Assembly: GCF_024362765.1 (NCBI RefSeq)
Contig: NZ_CP093302.1
Coordinates: forward strand, 891,001 to 955,000
Origin: Alkalihalobacillus sp. LMS6
GTDB taxonomy: Bacteria > Bacillota > Bacilli > Bacillales > Bacillaceae_D
Length of the DNA: 64,000 nucleotides
Direction of reading: 5' to 3'
Below, piece after piece: positions 43,077 through 51,403 of the stretch (the stretch's first letter is position 1; each line of letters starts with the position of its first letter). Position numbers and translations under genes: made by a program. The notes beneath the pieces were generated by a model. That model searched no databases and was not told where the DNA came from. It worked only from the letters and a program-made list of their open reading frames with translations.

Positions 43077-43748
43077 TTACGTCACTTGATTTTCGAATTC
43101 TGCTGCTTTTTCGTACAGAGCAGAAAAACGTTTTTCTCCGTGATAGCGATAAAAACGATATTGCTGTAAAACATGTTGTTGCTCTACTTCAAATAAATTG
43201 ATGGCTTCTTTAAGCGAATCAGCGCGTTGGTGAAGAAAGTACGTTTCAAACTTATTAAGCGCGTATGTTTTTAAGTAATAGTTTGGGATGGACGTTTGTT
43301 TGGACAACTGATTTTTTAATGTGGTTTGTGCTTCTATCATTTCTTCTAGTGCAAGTGAGGTTTCATTTTCCTTTTCTTCATAGTTCATCCAACGTTTTAA
43401 AAGATAATTGGTGCCGATCATAAGCACAAAATAAAGCGTTATAGGGATGATCAGAAACAGGATAAGAACAAGAAACATCCGAAAAAGAAAGAGATCAATT
43501 ATGGTAAAGAAGTGGTAAAAATAAATAAGCGTTGAGGAAAATAGGATATGAAAGAAGAAAAGATAGGCTACAATCACAATTGCAAATAGACTATTAAGCT
43601 CCTTGTAATGATAAACATGACGGAGTGGACCGCGTTTTAGTTGGTCTTTCTTGTTCATTTGTTCTAGCTGCTCCTTTTTCAAGGATTCTATGTCTCTTAC
43701 TAAAGGTTGTATGCTGCGAATATGAGAGAGGCATTCCGTTTGATTCAA
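43077..43748 (-). CDS. Membrane protein with coiled-coil flanks, unknown
   Basis: About 223 aa. Two hydrophobic segments (about residues 52-78 and 90-115) sit between charged helical regions, an N-terminal one (DIESLKKEQLEQMNKKDQL) and a long C-terminal one (ETSLALEEMIEAQTTLKNQL). I do not recognise the family. TTG at 43748 is favoured because AAGGAAGG lies 8 nt before it; the GTG at 43757 abuts that site. It is monocistronic, divergent from the HPr-like gene. Confidence 0.55.
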   Translation of the reverse strand: MNQTECLSHIRSIQPLVRDIESLKKEQLEQMNKKDQLKRGPLRHVYHYKELNSLFAIVIVAYLFFFHILFSSTLIYFYHFFTIIDLFLFRMFLVLILFLIIPITLYFVLMIGTNYLLKRWMNYEEKENETSLALEEMIEAQTTLKNQLSKQTSIPNYYLKTYALNKFETYFLHQRADSLKEAINLFEVEQQHVLQQYRFYRYHGEKRFSALYEKAAEFENQVT

Positions 43749-43883
43749 AGTCGCCACCTTCCTTCTTGTCCTTATTTAGTCTATAAGTATGTGCAAGATA
43801 AACGCGCCATGACTGAAAAAAAACATTCATAACAGAATTTTTTTTGCATATAGATGGAAAGTCACGAGAGAGGAGGCGTCTTA

Positions 43884-44135
43884 ATGGAGAAGGCAATTAA
43901 AGTAGGGTTACCTAATGGTCTACATGCTTCGAATGCAGCGTCGTTCGTCGAAAAGGCTAGTCAGTTCCAAGCTGATGTTCATCTTAAAAAAGGAAGTTCA
44001 GTCATTAATGTGAAAAGTATCCTTGGACTGATGAGTATTGTTCTTAAACCAAATGATGAAGTATTGTTAACTGCTGTTGGAGCAGATGAAGAACAGGCGT
44101 TAACGGTATTAGGGGAGTTTTTGGAAGACCAATAA
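43884..44135 (+). CDS. Atypical HPr-family protein
   Basis: A protein of 83 aa with the HPr fold throughout. His14 sits in the active-site loop NGLHASNAASFV, and Ser45 in INVKSILGLMS matches the HPr kinase site (S46). In HPr the loop is HARPA; here the Arg and Pro that support phosphotransfer are Ser-Asn. In Crh the His itself is Gln. So this is neither a standard HPr nor Crh. GAGGAGG precedes the ATG. It is monocistronic, without ptsI. A regulatory role through Ser phosphorylation is possible; PTS phosphotransfer is doubtful. Confidence 0.85.
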   Translation: MEKAIKVGLPNGLHASNAASFVEKASQFQADVHLKKGSSVINVKSILGLMSIVLKPNDEVLLTAVGADEEQALTVLGEFLEDQ

Positions 44136-44174
44136 CTGTAAAATGGATTGGGACAAAAGACTATGAACATGTTG

Positions 44175-44212
44175 AAAAGACGACTAATTCGCGGATTAAT
44201 CGTCTTTTCTTT
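44175..44212 (+). terminator. Terminator after HPr-like gene
   Basis: AAAAGACGA (44175-44183) and TCGTCTTTT (44200-44208), with inner TAAT/ATTA pairing, are followed by a T-rich run. Confidence 0.75.
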
Positions 44213-44266
44213 ATTATCTATCATGTTGTTAAAAGAACCCTACGTTATGTCATTCTTTCTTTTAGA

Positions 44267-45178
44267 TTATCTTAAGTGAATGAGTTCATCAATCAGCTGC
44301 TTATTTTCATATAGCCAGTAGAACATAGCTCGATTTTTTTCCATACGTTCTTCATCGTGACTGAAGAAAGCAATCATAACAGCTTCAATACTTAAAAATG
44401 TATACCATAGTGCTTTTCTTTCTTGAATGGTAAAAGGATTTTCTTGATGGTAGGCGCGGAAAAACCCCTTCATTGCAGGAAACCAGCGCTCGATATCATT
44501 AGGGTTTGAGAACACATCGTTTAATATACTTGTCGCAAAGTAACATGGATCTAAAATCCTCACATTTTCTTCAACTAGTTCTAAATCGATCACGCCGCTT
44601 ACTTGATGATCGTCGAAAAGAAAATGAAGATAGTGGGGATCGCGATGAATGAGCTGTGTTGGCAAGTGTTTTAAGCATTGCATTCCCTCGGATAGTTCAG
44701 ATAAAAGGTGAACCACATCCAGTGCAATTTCCTCTTTTTGCATAAATGGAACGATGTTTCCATATAGTGACGTTAGCACATGTCGTTTTCTAAAAGAAGT
44801 ATGGTGATCACTCACTTCAAGAAGGGCATTATCCAGTTTTGCTAGAGCGGAACCGATTTTACTAGGAACATCATGCGTATGTTCAAGAAGCTTATCTATA
44901 GCTACGTGCTTCCCTTGTAAATGCTCGTACACGACATAATAAGATTGGTGCGTTTGAACAATATATTCGTTCGACTTCGTTTTAATAGGAGAAGGGACTG
45001 GTTGATTTTTATGAATCAGATCTTGAAGCAGCTGTATTTCCAATTGTGCACGCTCTTTATCAGATTTCTTTTTTAAAATAAATTGTTTTTCATCATTGGT
45101 ATAAATTCTGTCCACACGGTTCGTTAACTTATCCGTGTAGCGAATGGACAACTGAAAGGCTTGATCAATCGTGCGCAT
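44267..45178 (-). CDS. CotS/aminoglycoside phosphotransferase-like kinase
   Basis: About 303 aa with the APH/choline-kinase fold. Brenner-type LIHRDPHYLHFLF has the catalytic Asp at 180, and GVIDLELVEENVRILD supplies the metal DxE (D198, E200). The Asn that normally follows five residues after the catalytic Asp is His185. Such proteins in bacilli are spore-coat associated (CotS, YsxE, YutH) or unassigned. ATG at 45178 follows GAGGGA. It is monocistronic. Kinase activity is uncertain given the N-to-H change. Confidence 0.75.
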   Translation of the reverse strand: MRTIDQAFQLSIRYTDKLTNRVDRIYTNDEKQFILKKKSDKERAQLEIQLLQDLIHKNQPVPSPIKTKSNEYIVQTHQSYYVVYEHLQGKHVAIDKLLEHTHDVPSKIGSALAKLDNALLEVSDHHTSFRKRHVLTSLYGNIVPFMQKEEIALDVVHLLSELSEGMQCLKHLPTQLIHRDPHYLHFLFDDHQVSGVIDLELVEENVRILDPCYFATSILNDVFSNPNDIERWFPAMKGFFRAYHQENPFTIQERKALWYTFLSIEAVMIAFFSHDEERMEKNRAMFYWLYENKQLIDELIHLR

Positions 45179-45394
45179 TAAAAAATCCCTCACTTCTTAT
45201 AGTCCGATACCTATTAAGAAAATAGTGACTATTCTATCACTATAGTTTTATTGCAGTTAAGAAGCAATAGCTAAAAAGGCGCATTTCATCGCAAAAATTG
45301 CTGTAATGAGTAGTTATTTCTGATTATTTTGAAATATTTTGCAGGATTATTCCCTTTTATCGGGAATGTCAAAGGGGTAAAAGGAGGAATAAAC

Positions 45395-47035
45395 ATGTAT
45401 AAAAAACGGATTTCTGTATGTTTAATCATTATAACGTTATTATTTTTTGGTAGTTTCGATCAAGCTAAGGCTGAACAAGCTGAAAAGAAGATTGTCGGCT
45501 ATTACCCATCATGGGTTGCGGAAGAAAGAGGCTACGAAGTAACGGATATTCCAGCCGAAAACATGACACATATTATGTATGCGTTTGCGAATGTTTGTTG
45601 GAATGGTGTGCATGGAAATCTAGACCCGTCAGGGCCTAATCCACAGGAATGGGCATGTGAAGATGAGAACGGAGCGATTGATGTACCAAACGGGACGATT
45701 GTGTTAGGGGACCCCGAACAAGATGTGCACAAGATGTATCCTGGCGATCATGAAGATGAAACGATTAAAGGAAACGTGAAGCAGCTTCAGAAACTAAAAG
45801 AAGAACACCCTCATCTAAAAACAGTAATATCGGTTGGTGGCTATACATGGTCCAATCGCTTATCGCTTGTTGCCGCTACAGAAGAAACACGAGAAACTTT
45901 TGCACAATCTGCAGTGGATTTTGTTCGCGCGTACGGGTTTGATGGATTGGATCTAGATTGGGAATATCCAGTGAGTGGCGGAATGCCAGAAAACGAACGT
46001 AGCCCTGAAGATAAGCAAAATCATACAAAGCTCTTAGAAGCAACTAGAAACGCATTAGATCAAGCGGGAGAGGAAGATGGCAAACAGTATTTGTTGACCA
46101 TCGCCTCCTCAGCCTCCCCTAGTTATTTACAAAACAATGAGATGGAGAAGCTCGCACATATTTTAGACTGGATTCAAATTATGACGTATGATCTTAATGG
46201 CACATGGCAAATTCAAAATGGACATAATGCGCCATTATTTTATGACGAAGAGGCAACGGTTCCTTGGGCAGATGCACTCAATGTGGATGCCGCTATTCAA
46301 GGTCATTTAAACGCAGGTGTCCCTAAAGATAAGCTCTTAATGGGTATGCCTTTCTACGGATACGGCTGGAAAGGTTGTGACAGTGAAAATAATGGAGAAT
46401 ATGCTTTTTGTGACGGACCAGCTGATGTAGGAACGTGGACAAACGCTACGTTTGATTATCAAGACTTAAAAGAAAATTATATTAATCAAAATGGCTACAA
46501 GCGATATTGGAATGACAAATCCAAGGTGCCATTTCTTTATAACGAAGAAAATGGAACCTTTATCACGTACGACGATCCTGAATCAATTACGCATAAAGCC
46601 CAGTATGTAGTCGATCATGGGCTAGCCGGTGCGATGTTTTGGGAAACGAGCAATAATCGCGACGGAGAACTTGTCCAGTCTATCGCAGATGTATTTTCTG
46701 AAGATGATGAGCAGCAAACATGTCAAGTCGAGCGATGGTCCAAAGAAACGGTATATGTGAAAGGCGATCAAGTGAAGAAAGATGGACTTGTTTATGAAGC
46801 AAAATGGTGGACGCGAGGAGAAGATCCAAATCGTTCAGGCGAGTGGGACGTATGGAAAAAAGTTGATCAGTGTAACGATGATGTAGCTACCACTAGTTGG
46901 TTAAAAGATAAGATTTATACGAAAGGCGATCAAGTCGAACATCGTGGCGTTTGGTATGAAGCGAAATGGTGGACACGAGGAGAAGATCCAAGTCGATCAG
47001 GTGAGTGGGATGTATGGAAGAAAGTCACTCCTTAA
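45395..47035 (+). CDS. Secreted GH18 chitinase with two chitin-binding modules
   Basis: A protein of 546 aa. Signal peptide (residues 1-26, AKA cleavage), then a GH18 TIM barrel with [12 protein letters not shown] and the catalytic [10 protein letters not shown] (Glu190 as acid/base). It closes with [10 protein letters not shown] and [15 protein letters not shown]. Two C-terminal carbohydrate-binding modules of the ChtBD3 (CBM5/12) type start near residues 458 and 505; each has [12 protein letters not shown] and [16 protein letters not shown] precedes the ATG. It hydrolyses chitin outside the cell. It is monocistronic. Confidence 0.95.
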   Translation: MYKKRISVCLIIITLLFFGSFDQAKAEQAEKKIVGYYPSWVAEERGYEVTDIPAENMTHIMYAFANVCWNGVHGNLDPSGPNPQEWACEDENGAIDVPNGTIVLGDPEQDVHKMYPGDHEDETIKGNVKQLQKLKEEHPHLKTVISVGGYTWSNRLSLVAATEETRETFAQSAVDFVRAYGFDGLDLDWEYPVSGGMPENERSPEDKQNHTKLLEATRNALDQAGEEDGKQYLLTIASSASPSYLQNNEMEKLAHILDWIQIMTYDLNGTWQIQNGHNAPLFYDEEATVPWADALNVDAAIQGHLNAGVPKDKLLMGMPFYGYGWKGCDSENNGEYAFCDGPADVGTWTNATFDYQDLKENYINQNGYKRYWNDKSKVPFLYNEENGTFITYDDPESITHKAQYVVDHGLAGAMFWETSNNRDGELVQSIADVFSEDDEQQTCQVERWSKETVYVKGDQVKKDGLVYEAKWWTRGEDPNRSGEWDVWKKVDQCNDDVATTSWLKDKIYTKGDQVEHRGVWYEAKWWTRGEDPSRSGEWDVWKKVTP

Positions 47036-47131
47036 GTAGTAGCATAGAATTGCAGTGAGTATTCTTATGCACGGTACATGTGCCAAATATGTGCCGTGTT
47101 TTTGCCGTTTCAAAAATAATAGAAGTGAATC

Positions 47132-47482
47132 AATTTCATAATAAGTAGTAGTCTTTTTCACGAATGTTAACAGTACTATTGTTTGTAACATTCGTCTTGT
47201 TCAATGGCGACGACCCCCTCGGGAACAGCATGTGTCCGAACACAATAGAGCGTTTTTTTTGCGGAAACGGCTGAGGCCGTGCCCGGGGCAAAGAAGACAC
47301 CGTGAGCGCAAGTGATAACGTAGCGCAAACGAATGTCGCGCTTGTGCCTGTGGTGAAAGCGTCTATCCGCGCGATAAGTGATGACTATCAACTGAATGAA
47401 ACTTTCCATTTTTGGATAAACGGCGACCCTTTTTAGACAGATCTACGCAAATGATAAAAGCAGAGTATCGTGATGTTATACA
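47132..47482 (+). repeat. Chimeric repeat: A-type left half joined to B-type right half
   Basis: The left part (47132 to about 47288) starts AATTTCATAATAAGTAGTAG and follows repeat A through CTGAGGCCGTGCCCGGGG. From GCAAAGAAGACACCGTGAG onward it follows repeat B at 3680-3871 almost base for base, to GTATCGTGATGTTATACA. It lacks the right terminal repeat of A. The 47036-47590 gap holds nothing else except a promoter for the next gene. Confidence 0.85.
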
Positions 47483-47506
47483 TTCTCTTTAAGAGTAATG
47501 ATAAAA

Positions 47507-47535
47507 TTGACTCAAGCAATAAGGCTTTTTAACTA
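47507..47535 (+). promoter_or_regulatory. Promoter of YdcF-like gene
   Basis: TTGACT (47507-47512), 17 nt and TAACTA (47530-47535) lie just outside the chimeric repeat and 55 bp before the start codon. Confidence 0.5.
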
Positions 47536-47590
47536 GTTTCGCACGATCGTAAAACAGGAATAATACGAAAAATAGGCAAGGGTGAAGAAC

Positions 47591-48592
47591 ATGAATATCT
47601 TTTTATTAAGTGCCATTATTTGTGCAATTGTTTTTTTCTTCAGTATGCGCATTGAAAAGCGAAGTATTTTTAACGGTATGTTCTTAACGGCAAGTCTATT
47701 ATTATTTCTTGCAGGTGGCATAGCAGCCGCAACGACAGGACCTATGAGCAGAATTGATTATGTTATTTTAATTTTATCTGCATTGTTTGCTCTGATGAGT
47801 GTGCTTTTTTTACTCTTTGTTGTAGGATACATTATTCGAAATACGTGGAAACTTGTGAAGAAAGAAGGTAGAAAATGGAATAATTTTTTCTCCTTATCCA
47901 TTAGCTTGTTTGTTATGGTGTTACTTATACTTATCCCAACCGCGTTGTTTACGATTGAACCTCTTGCGTTAACAACAACGGTTTATATTGGGCTATATGG
48001 CTTTTTGTTTTTATCCTTTTTGATTTCCTCCGTCCTATATCGGCAGATTCGACCTCATTACGATCAGGATTATCTTTTAATACTTGGAGCTGGATTGTTA
48101 AAGGGCGAGCGGGTTTCTCCAATATTAGCAAGCCGTTTAGACAGAGGCGTCTATTTCTATCACATGCAAAAAAACGTTGCCGCTCCACCCAAAATCATTG
48201 TGTCAGGGGGGAGAGGAGAAGATGAGTTAATTAGTGAAGCGGAAGCGATGAAAGCATATCTCATCAAGAAAAATATCCCCCCTCAGCAAATTATTTTAGA
48301 AGACCGAGCTCGTAATACCTATGAGAACTTCTTGTTTTCAAAGAAACTGATGGAGCAATCTAAGTCGTTAAAATTGGTATTTATTACGAATCACTTTCAT
48401 GTTTTTCGATCGAGTTTACTTGCAAAACAACTCGCAATGCCTGCTGAAGGGATTGGATCACCAACAGCATGGTATTTTCAACCAAATGCATATACCCGTG
48501 AGTTTATTGGGGTCTTGTACATGAATAAGAAAAGCCATCTCGCTTTTTTTATACTCTATATTCTTGTTTCAGTCTATTTTTATTTAAGGTAG
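47591..48592 (+). CDS. YdcF/SanA-type DUF218 membrane protein
   Basis: A protein of 333 aa. Four or five N-terminal membrane helices (residues 1-150) precede a DUF218 domain: YLLILGAGLLKGERVSPILASRLDRGVYFY, PKIIVSGGRGEDELISEAEAMKAYL, IILEDRARNTYENFLFSKKL and ITNHFHVFRSSLLAKQL. One more helix closes the protein. The family (SanA, ElyC, YdcF) is linked to envelope integrity and vancomycin sensitivity; the activity is unproven. The start is the ATG at 47591 after AAGGGTG. Confidence 0.88.
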   Translation: MNIFLLSAIICAIVFFFSMRIEKRSIFNGMFLTASLLLFLAGGIAAATTGPMSRIDYVILILSALFALMSVLFLLFVVGYIIRNTWKLVKKEGRKWNNFFSLSISLFVMVLLILIPTALFTIEPLALTTTVYIGLYGFLFLSFLISSVLYRQIRPHYDQDYLLILGAGLLKGERVSPILASRLDRGVYFYHMQKNVAAPPKIIVSGGRGEDELISEAEAMKAYLIKKNIPPQQIILEDRARNTYENFLFSKKLMEQSKSLKLVFITNHFHVFRSSLLAKQLAMPAEGIGSPTAWYFQPNAYTREFIGVLYMNKKSHLAFFILYILVSVYFYLR

Positions 48593-48654
48593 TGCAGGAA
48601 AATCATTTTAGGTTGTCAAATAGAATAGGTTAACCGAAAAAAGGAGGAATGAAA

Positions 48655-49416
48655 ATGTTTGATGTATGGGACCATGAACTTCCAGAGATTAGTGGGGTTT
48701 CCCGATCGCGATCAAAGATTATTGAACAAATCCATTTCGTTCGTGACCAAGACATGCATTCACTTTGCTACATTCCACTTTTTGATCGAGAACAGCCAGT
48801 CACGTGGGGAGAGGACATTAAGCGTATAGTGGATGATTATAATGAGCAATTAAAAGGCATTACGCTTTTGACTGGTCATACGTTACCTTTATACGACGAG
48901 CTCCTTTTAGATTTAGAGAGCGGACAGGCATTTACGTTGAACAAGACACGGTTTGTCTTTATAACGCTTGATGGTACTGATTTAGAGTTAGCGGCAAATA
49001 AGCTTTACCATTTAGCTGTTGCGGGGTATTATCCCGTTCTTTTATATCCAGAAACCGACAAACGGATACAAAGAAATCCAGATTTACTGTATAAGTTCGT
49101 GAAGAATGGCGCGTATACAATGGTAAATGCGATGAGTCTGTTGCAAACAAACGACAAAGCGTTAAAAAAGTGTATTCGAACATTACTAAACGGAAACTTA
49201 ATTCATATGATTGGCAACTATACGGAAATCCTCCTTTCAGAGCGTGGTGAACGAGATGAGGTAAAAAGAATCCTCACAAAATATAGCCCGGAACAGAGTG
49301 AGCACATTCAAAAGAATTTCAGTCATTTACTAAATCGTGCTCAAATCATCATTGAAGAACCACTTCACGTAGACAAACGCTCTTTTTCCTCCTTTTTTAG
49401 TAAATCAAGAGCATGA
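48655..49416 (+). CDS. YwqE/CpsB-like PHP-domain protein lacking the metal ligands
   Basis: A protein of 254 aa. It aligns by eye with the manganese-dependent tyrosine phosphatase YwqE over most of its length: LLTGHTLPLYDELLLDLESGQ, LAVAGYYPVLLYPETDKRIQRNPDLLYKFVKNGA, then a C-terminal TEILLSERG. Active enzymes start with DIHCHILP; here it is DVWDHELP. The TPHH segment is IPLF, HPERN is YPETD, and the SDAH ligand is missing (GNYTE). Catalysis is therefore unlikely. AGGAGG precedes the ATG. No capsule or tyrosine-kinase gene is adjacent. Confidence 0.7.
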   Translation: MFDVWDHELPEISGVSRSRSKIIEQIHFVRDQDMHSLCYIPLFDREQPVTWGEDIKRIVDDYNEQLKGITLLTGHTLPLYDELLLDLESGQAFTLNKTRFVFITLDGTDLELAANKLYHLAVAGYYPVLLYPETDKRIQRNPDLLYKFVKNGAYTMVNAMSLLQTNDKALKKCIRTLLNGNLIHMIGNYTEILLSERGERDEVKRILTKYSPEQSEHIQKNFSHLLNRAQIIIEEPLHVDKRSFSSFFSKSRA

Positions 49417-49445
49417 TACACTAAGGAGGCAAGGAGGCGTTAAAC

Positions 49446-49742
49446 GTGGAAGAAGTGGCAGAGCAGATTATCGTAACTATACAAAGCAAGGAAATGGATT
49501 GGTTTACAGCGTGGAACGTGAAAGGCTATATCCCGATGGACCATGGTATATTGCTGTATGTAACGCGTAAGGATGGTCAAGATGTTGTGGTGAGTATTCA
49601 AACAAAGGATCAATCCATTTACCAGTTGGAATTACTACGTAACAATGATAAGTTTGATCGAATTGTGTTAGGTGGTCGCTATGACGTGGAACAAGTGGAA
49701 TTAGCGGAAGCGATTGATCAACTTTTAACAGTCTACCATTAA
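49446..49742 (+). CDS. Hypothetical protein (98 aa)
   Basis: A soluble protein of 98 aa with alternating strands (GILLYVTRKDGQDVVVSIQTK) and a C-terminal helix (VEQVELAEAIDQLLTVY). The GTG start at 49446 has AAGGAGG at the right distance, 30 bp after the YwqE-like gene, so they may share a transcript. No family recognised. Confidence 0.65.
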   Translation: MEEVAEQIIVTIQSKEMDWFTAWNVKGYIPMDHGILLYVTRKDGQDVVVSIQTKDQSIYQLELLRNNDKFDRIVLGGRYDVEQVELAEAIDQLLTVYH

Positions 49743-49784
49743 AAAGACGAGTCGCCCTCTTGAGAGGACGCCCCGTCTTTTTTT
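49741..49784 (+). terminator. Terminator after hypothetical gene
   Basis: AAAAAGACG (49741-49749) and CGTCTTTTT (49774-49782) enclose an inner CCTCT/AGAGG stem, with a T-run. Confidence 0.8.
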
Positions 49785-50214
49785 ATGCATGTGGTTGTTG
49801 TTGTTTCTTTGCTTTTCGGAAGTAATAAAGAAAGGCAATACTTTTAATAATTCCTGAGACTTGGTCTGGTTGAGCCGTAACTGCTTCTTGTTTGGCCGCA
49901 TTCACACGTGTCAGCGTATAGGTAGAAAGTGCAGATGAAGCACGGTGTGCAGCTTCTCCAGAATCATGAATCATGTCAAAAAGCGGGTTTAGTTTCGTTA
50001 CCTTTTCATTCACGTCCATAATTGTTTCGTTTGTGTTATGTAGCGTAACTTTTACCTCACCTGTTATTTCGTCTAAACTTTTTTCTAGTTGTGCAACAGT
50101 TGTTGCAGTGTTGTCTAATGTTTTTGCTAAATTACGCATTGCAGGTAGTAAGCAAAAAACAGCAATTAAAAAAGCAATTGCAAAGACAAGTACGCCTATT
50201 CCTAACCAATCCAT
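49783..50214 (-). CDS. DUF948 family membrane protein (YtxG-like)
   Basis: About 143 aa. An N-terminal membrane helix (LGIGVLVFAIAFLIAVFCLL) is followed by a long amphipathic helix region (LAKTLDNTATTVAQLEKSLDEI) characteristic of DUF948. A basic tail (YYFRKAKKQQ) ends it. In B. subtilis, ytxG lies in a general stress operon. ATG at 50214 after AAGGAGG. It follows the DUF5665-like gene by 23 bp. Confidence 0.75.
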   Translation of the reverse strand: MDWLGIGVLVFAIAFLIAVFCLLPAMRNLAKTLDNTATTVAQLEKSLDEITGEVKVTLHNTNETIMDVNEKVTKLNPLFDMIHDSGEAAHRASSALSTYTLTRVNAAKQEAVTAQPDQVSGIIKSIAFLYYFRKAKKQQQPHA

Positions 50215-50237
50215 GTTCAAAAACCTCCTTTTTAAAA

Positions 50238-50582
50238 TTATCGATTTGCTTCGATGAGATTCGCTAAATCTGCAAGCCATTCCCCTACAATCGGCAAAGG
50301 TTCAAATAAGCTAATAATGGCGAGGAGAAGAGAAATAAAAAGTGCGACTCCGATTGTCAATCCTACGCCTCTTGCGATACCAGCGATTAAATTTGATTTT
50401 ACCACTTGTTTCGTATCTGTAAAATGAAAAGCCATATCTTTTAGACGTCCATTCGTTGTCACGTCTTCCAGTTTGTTTAATAATTCCTCAAAACGATCAT
50501 TTTCATCCGCTTGTTTCTCAATTTCGCGCTGGCGATGCTTTGATGGAAGCATCCTGTTTTTTTGATCCTCTGTAAGTGGCAA
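50238..50582 (-). CDS. DUF5665-like membrane protein
   Basis: About 114 aa. A charged N-terminal half (HRQREIEKQADENDRFEELLNKLEDV) leads to one or two membrane helices (IARGVGLTIGVALFISLLLAII). The TTG at 50582 is best placed relative to GGGAGGG; the ATG two codons earlier directly abuts it. It forms a unit with the DUF948 gene. The role is unknown. Confidence 0.65.
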   Translation of the reverse strand: MPLTEDQKNRMLPSKHRQREIEKQADENDRFEELLNKLEDVTTNGRLKDMAFHFTDTKQVVKSNLIAGIARGVGLTIGVALFISLLLAIISLFEPLPIVGEWLADLANLIEANR

Positions 50583-50660
50583 CGTCATCCCTCCCAACCA
50601 ATCATTATCTCTATCCTATAACCGATTTAGGGGTGGGTTAAACCAAAAAGCCACCGAGCA

Positions 50661-51347
50661 TTATGCGGTGACAACTGGTTTGGCTTTTAGCATGTATTGA
50701 TACGCGACCGAACGTTCAATAAACGTGTCAACATTTATACCTATAGATTGACCAGCTTCAACAATTTTATGAATGAGCTGATGGTGGTGTGGGAATAGCA
50801 CTTGATTATTGACGATCTGCTCAACGTCATACCCGCTCGATACGAATAATTTTTCAATTTCACTCTTCGTAAAAAAGCGGAAATGGGTTTTATCCAGTAA
50901 GCCCGCATCTACATAATTCCACGTTCCTCGAATCAGTTCTTCGATGATGGAGATATGACCGACATTCGGAATGCTTGCATAAATCGCTCCTGATTGTTTT
51001 AAGTAAGGTTTTACTTTTTCAAGTGTTGCCCACGGATCTAACGTGTGTTCAAGAACGTCTGCAAAAATAATTCCATCAAAATATCCATGGGCAAACGGCA
51101 GTGAATCTTGTTCAATGTTTCCAACAGTTACTGAATCGAGCTTTTTTCGTGCTTGATCAGCGGCATGTTGAAAAAGTTCAAAGCCGTGTACCTCGGCCTC
51201 GTAGGCGTCTTTAATTGCCGCACCTAACGCACCCTCTCCGCAACCAACATCCAGTAATACCTTACTCCCTGGATCGATTAATGAAAAAAGTTGTTGATTG
51301 ATCCCTTGATAATACGTACTGGCTTTATTTTCATACTCTTTTTTCAT
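50661..51347 (-). CDS. Class I SAM-dependent methyltransferase (paralogue)
   Basis: About 228 aa. Motif I is VLLDVGCGEGALGAAIK, post-motifs are FDGIIFADVLEHTLDPW and IYASIPNVGHISIIEELI, and the C-terminal GLLDKTHFRFFTKSEIEKLF is nearly the same as in the methyltransferase at 10722. The start is the ATG at 51347 after GGAGGCG. Unlike that paralogue it is not next to a glycosyltransferase gene. Confidence 0.82.
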   Translation of the reverse strand: MKKEYENKASTYYQGINQQLFSLIDPGSKVLLDVGCGEGALGAAIKDAYEAEVHGFELFQHAADQARKKLDSVTVGNIEQDSLPFAHGYFDGIIFADVLEHTLDPWATLEKVKPYLKQSGAIYASIPNVGHISIIEELIRGTWNYVDAGLLDKTHFRFFTKSEIEKLFVSSGYDVEQIVNNQVLFPHHHQLIHKIVEAGQSIGINVDTFIERSVAYQYMLKAKPVVTA

Positions 51348-51403
51348 ACTAAACGCCTCCATTCTCGCAATAGTTTATGCAATGAATTAGGCATCTGTGC
51401 AGA

